A DNA stretch of 8,345 bases from Ignavibacteriota bacterium (GTDB lineage: Bacteria > Bacteroidota > Ignavibacteria > Palsa-1295), in contig JANYLL010000393.1 of the NCBI GenBank assembly GCA_025357895.1, positions 1 through 8,345 of the forward strand. Reading direction: 5' to 3'. Under the pieces are notes generated by a model. It was not told the DNA's origin and made no database searches. It worked only from the letters and a program-made list of their open reading frames with translations. Positions within the stretch are counted from its first letter, which is position 1, and each line of letters opens with the position of its first letter. A program made the position numbers and the translations under genes. Positions 6,222-8,345 of the stretch are shown in pieces.

Positions 6222-6947
6222 ATGCTCAAAAAGATCGAAAGATTCATTAATCTTTTCACTTCATTAAAGGTACAGAAGGTAAAAACCGTCCGCGGAATTC
6301 CCGACGCGCAGTTTTATAAACCATATTTCAGCCCTTGGCTTGGCTATGGCGAGTTCAAACCTTTTGTTGAATCTGCGGAAAAATATACGCTCGTCACTGC
6401 TGATAGATGTTACGTGCTCTATACATTCGGTAAACAAGCTCTTGCTCTCGGCGGCGAGTTCTGGGAATGCGGAGTGTATAAAGGCGGTACAGCGATATTG
6501 CTTGCAAAGGTCATTGCCGAATACGGAAAGCAGAGCGGCACAAAACTTCATCTCTTCGATACCTTCGAAGGTATGCCCGATGTGAATGCGCAAAAAGATT
6601 GGCATAAATCAGGCGACTTCAAAGATACCAGCGAAGAAGCAGTAAGCGCCAGAGTCGGACATCCTGATCTGGTCGTCACGCATAAAGGATTTATCCCGGA
6701 TACATTCAAAGGCTTAGAAAATTCCAAAATATCGTTCGCTCATATTGACGTCGATATTTATCAATCTATTATAGACTCGCTCAATTTCATCTATCCGCGT
6801 CTCATGTCCGGCGGCTTTATCATTTTCGATGATTACGGTTTCCCAACCTGCCCCGGTGCAAGACAAGCAGTCGATGAATTCTTCGCAAATAAGCCTGAGC
6901 AGCCATTAGCAATGCCATCTGGTCAGGCAGTGGTTTTTAAAAGCTGA
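6222..6947 (+). CDS. TylF/MycF-type class I SAM-dependent O-methyltransferase
   Basis: A 241-residue cytoplasmic methyltransferase of the macrocin O-methyltransferase (TylF/MycF) family. The glycine-rich SAM-binding motif is 'FWECGVYKGGTAILLA' (80-95), followed by 'LHLFDTFEGMP' (109-119). The acidic residues that hold Mg2+ in this family are visible in 'FAHIDVDIY' (Asp176, Asp178) and 'GFIIFDDYG' (Asp203, Asp204), before 'CPGARQAVDEFF' (210-221). Family members methylate sugar hydroxyls in macrolides, and related enzymes act on glycans or small molecules. No sugar, polyketide or glycan genes are adjacent, so the acceptor cannot be inferred. The ATG at 6222 follows an AT-rich leader without a Shine-Dalgarno. 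It is probably monocistronic: a 200-bp gap with a hairpin follows. Confidence 0.92.
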   Translation: MLKKIERFINLFTSLKVQKVKTVRGIPDAQFYKPYFSPWLGYGEFKPFVESAEKYTLVTADRCYVLYTFGKQALALGGEFWECGVYKGGTAILLAKVIAEYGKQSGTKLHLFDTFEGMPDVNAQKDWHKSGDFKDTSEEAVSARVGHPDLVVTHKGFIPDTFKGLENSKISFAHIDVDIYQSIIDSLNFIYPRLMSGGFIIFDDYGFPTCPGARQAVDEFFANKPEQPLAMPSGQAVVFKS

Positions 6948-7001
6948 CATCAAAGACCCGATAGTATTTCGTTTCACTCAATTGGTCATTCTCAACGTAG
7001 C

Positions 7002-7023
7002 TAAAATTGCAACTGTAATTTTA
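7002..7023 (+). terminator. AT-rich hairpin after the O-methyltransferase gene
   Basis: TAAAATT and AATTTTA are perfect 7-bp arms; a G-U and a C-G pair extend the stem to nine around an AACT loop. It lies 55 bases past the stop and runs into a T-rich tail (TTGTTTG). It could be a weak terminator or, as a near-palindrome, a protein site. Confidence 0.3.
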
Positions 7024-7060
7024 TTGTTTGCTTCCCCCAAAAACAAGATTCCAAAAGATA

Positions 7061-7082
7061 GAGTACCCGGAGAGTATCCTAA
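7061..7082. repeat. Two-copy 11-bp direct repeat (GAGTAYCC) upstream of the lipoprotein gene
   Basis: GAGTACCC (7061-7068) and GAGTATCC (7072-7079) are spaced exactly 11 bp. They lie about 20-38 bp upstream of the putative -7 box at 7099. The spacing would put both on one DNA face, as for a small activator. Two copies only, so chance is possible. Confidence 0.3.
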
Positions 7083-7098
7083 TTTTTTTTTAATCTGG

Positions 7099-7106
7099 TA
7101 ATTTTG
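7099..7106 (+). promoter_or_regulatory. Putative -7 box (TAATTTTG) for the lipoprotein gene
   Basis: TAATTTTG matches TAnnTTTG and lies 41 bp before the ATG at 7148, predicting a leader of about 37 bases. A run of nine T residues stands at the -20 to -30 position instead of a TTG -33 element. The remainder of the gap (6948-7147) holds the hairpin and direct repeat listed separately, and no gene. Confidence 0.4.
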
Positions 7107-7147
7107 TAGGGTAATTTTTCTATCAATACAACTTCAAAACCATCACC

Positions 7148-8191
7148 ATGAAAAAACTACTGTTCTCTTTTTTAATCATGATCTTTGCCGTTGCTCTCGT
7201 CACGGGATGCAGGCAGGATCCAAATTCGTCTTTGAATAATCAGCCGACAAGCACACAAGTGACACATGATGCTCACCCTGCATGGGCGTTCACCGGGTTG
7301 TATTCTGTTACTTCACATGGCTCTGCAACTGGTTATAGTACTATTGCTGTTTCGGATTCCGACCAAACGGATGTGGCAAATGTTTATACCTGTGCGACAA
7401 CAAGTCTGATGGCCAATTCAGCAACATGGTCAACCAGCGGAGCCAGTATTTCATTTATCGAGCATCCGCAATTTGCAAGTGCATGGGGCAGCTATATTAT
7501 TAAAACCGTTGACGTATCAGTTTCCGGAGGAGTCGCTTCCGGAAGCAATGTGCAAACAATTTATAGCCGCGCGCTTGCCGATAGCATGCAAATTACGGCT
7601 CAGGCATGGTGCCCGGCATCGGGTGTGAATAAGATCGCATTCCTCAGCCATACACCAATCGAAGACGCAGTGTACACCATATCAACGAGCGGTGGTACGC
7701 CGACAAAGATCTATAGTATCGCAAAAGCTAACGGGAATTTCAGAAAATTCATCACCTGGAGTAACGATGGAACCGAGCTTGCATTTGCAGTTGATACCGG
7801 CACTTCTACGAATATTGCCGACGCTCTTAAAATAATTGATCTATCCGGAAATGTGCAGGCAACGCTTATTCCCGGAAAATATCTTGCGATCTTTGGTGTT
7901 CAATGGTCTCATTCAGGAATGGATAAGATCGCATTCCAGGCAACAACGTCAACTTCAGGCAATTCAACTTCGTATGATACATATACGATAGGGACTTCAA
8001 CCGGTTCGACAGAAACAAAGGTTATCTCTGCAAATTCAAGCCGAGCTTTCTGGTCGCCGAATAACTCGGAACTTGCTTATGACATCTTTCCAACAGAAAC
8101 AAATAGCGGAGTTAATAAAATCAATGTCGGCTCTGGTACAATTACTTTTGTCGGTACATCGCATAAATTCGGGGATTGGAAAACGCCGTAA
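7148..8191 (+). CDS. Lipoprotein with six-bladed PD40/TolB-like beta-propeller
   Basis: The 347-residue protein begins with a lipoprotein signal: MKK, a hydrophobic stretch, and lipobox V-T-G-C with Cys21 the likely lipidated residue, so it is membrane-anchored and faces outside the cytoplasm. The rest reads as WD40-like/PD40 blades, each centred on a W-S-x-x-G-x-x-[IL]-[AS]-F motif: 'WSTSGASISF' (94), 'WCPASGVNKIAF' (154), 'WSNDGTELAF' (204), 'WSHSGMDKIAF' (253), 'WSPNNSELAY' (302) and a last 'GDWKTP' at the C-terminus (Trp344) that would close the ring. Blade spacing is about 50 residues. Such propellers in TolB and related surface proteins mediate protein contacts; no catalytic motif is visible and the partner is unknown. 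Cys82 and Cys155 could form a disulfide. There is no Shine-Dalgarno; the leader before ATG is A/C-rich. A strong terminator follows. Confidence 0.88.
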   Translation: MKKLLFSFLIMIFAVALVTGCRQDPNSSLNNQPTSTQVTHDAHPAWAFTGLYSVTSHGSATGYSTIAVSDSDQTDVANVYTCATTSLMANSATWSTSGASISFIEHPQFASAWGSYIIKTVDVSVSGGVASGSNVQTIYSRALADSMQITAQAWCPASGVNKIAFLSHTPIEDAVYTISTSGGTPTKIYSIAKANGNFRKFITWSNDGTELAFAVDTGTSTNIADALKIIDLSGNVQATLIPGKYLAIFGVQWSHSGMDKIAFQATTSTSGNSTSYDTYTIGTSTGSTETKVISANSSRAFWSPNNSELAYDIFPTETNSGVNKINVGSGTITFVGTSHKFGDWKTP

Positions 8192-8201
8192 AAGTAAAGC
8201 G

Positions 8202-8209
8202 TATCTTTG
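8202..8209 (+). promoter_or_regulatory. Putative promoter box (TATCTTTG) just before the terminator hairpin
   Basis: TATCTTTG matches TAnnTTTG exactly, and a TTG (8176-8178) lies 23 bp upstream, at the long end of the accepted -33 spacing. It sits between the lipoprotein stop and the hairpin at 8232, so a transcript from it would start near 8214 and meet the hairpin almost at once. It may drive the gene at 8276 through a hairpin leader. Confidence 0.35.
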
Positions 8210-8231
8210 TAGTATTATGTATCAGCAGATT

Positions 8232-8260
8232 AAGCCGCCGATGAATGTCGGCGGCTTTTC
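8232..8260 (+). terminator. Strong intrinsic terminator after the lipoprotein gene
   Basis: Arms AAGCCGCCGA (8232-8241) and TCGGCGGCTT (8248-8257) pair perfectly over 10 bp around a TGAATG loop, followed by further T residues and a T-rich tail. The GC-rich stem stands out in an AT-rich gap. It lies 40 bases past the lipoprotein stop and is the clearest terminator in the window. Confidence 0.9.
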
Positions 8261-8275
8261 GTTTCAATTGGCTGG

Positions 8276-8345
8276 ATGAAGAAAAAGAAAGTCATTCAAA
8301 TCAGTGAGAATAACATCTTACTTGATAAAGCTGAGGAGCATTGTC
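8276..8345 (+). CDS. Start of an unidentified gene (cut by right edge)
   Basis: An ATG at 8276 opens 23 codons without a stop to the window end, beginning MKKKKVIQISENNILLDKAE. The lysine-rich start and its position just after a terminator suit a real gene start, but 23 codons are too few to name a family. No signal peptide is apparent. A weak GGCTGG precedes the ATG. The opposite strand has only short open stretches here. Confidence 0.45.
   Translation, partial: MKKKKVIQISENNILLDKAEEHC

Noticed and set aside
6264..6605. 113-residue open frame antisense to the O-methyltransferase
   Set aside because: The plus strand encodes conserved SAM-binding motifs over the same bases; the antisense product has no recognisable features.
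7030..7095. C-run and T9 tract considered as a rho-independent terminator of the methyltransferase gene
   Set aside because: No stable GC-rich stem precedes the T run; the better hairpin is at 7002-7023.
8073..8279. 68-residue plus-strand open frame across the lipoprotein end and terminator
   Set aside because: It runs out of frame through the last propeller blade and through the terminator hairpin.

Overview
The window looks like chromosomal DNA from a free-living bacterium of the Bacteroidota / Chlorobiota-Ignavibacteriota-Kapabacteria branch. Four things point there: a protein ending in a type IX secretion (T9SS) type A sorting domain; a cytoplasmic TPR regulator with the C-terminal LuxR-type helix-turn-helix common in that group; several intergenic matches to the Bacteroidota -7 promoter box TAnnTTTG; and mostly weak or absent Shine-Dalgarno sequences in AT-rich leaders. 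The exact lineage is inference. I see no phage, insertion sequence, tRNA, rRNA or CRISPR.

Layout: everything from 1 to 6157 reads on the minus strand and everything from 6222 onward on the plus strand, diverging from a 64-bp gap. On the minus strand, in transcription order: trmO (tRNA m6t6A methyltransferase, 6157-5360); yebC (translation factor/regulator family, 5272-4565); a TPR-coiled-coil-LuxR HTH regulator with a GTG start (4357-2606); a secreted deiodinase-like thioredoxin-fold protein with a T9SS tail (2375-1041); a MarR-family regulator (888-394); and the N-terminal part of a VOC/glyoxalase-fold protein (322 to beyond the left edge). On the plus strand: a TylF/MycF-type O-methyltransferase (6222-6947), a six-bladed PD40/TolB-like beta-propeller lipoprotein (7148-8191), a strong intrinsic terminator, and the first 23 codons of an unidentified gene (8276 to beyond the right edge).

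How the genes may work together: trmO and yebC are both translation-related and only 87 bp apart. The MarR gene is followed 71 bp later by the VOC gene, and similar TATG-N5/6-CATA dyads lie at both putative promoters, suggesting a small self-regulated unit. The most structured non-coding region is 2376-2605, between the TPR-LuxR regulator and the secreted deiodinase-like protein. It holds six copies of an 11-bp motif TACTYATTTNN, mostly helically phased, then a TAnnTTTG box, then a nested inverted repeat with a seven-G run that would form the 5' leader. Together these look like a regulated promoter/leader for an exported redox-type protein; a link to the adjacent regulator is an untested inference.
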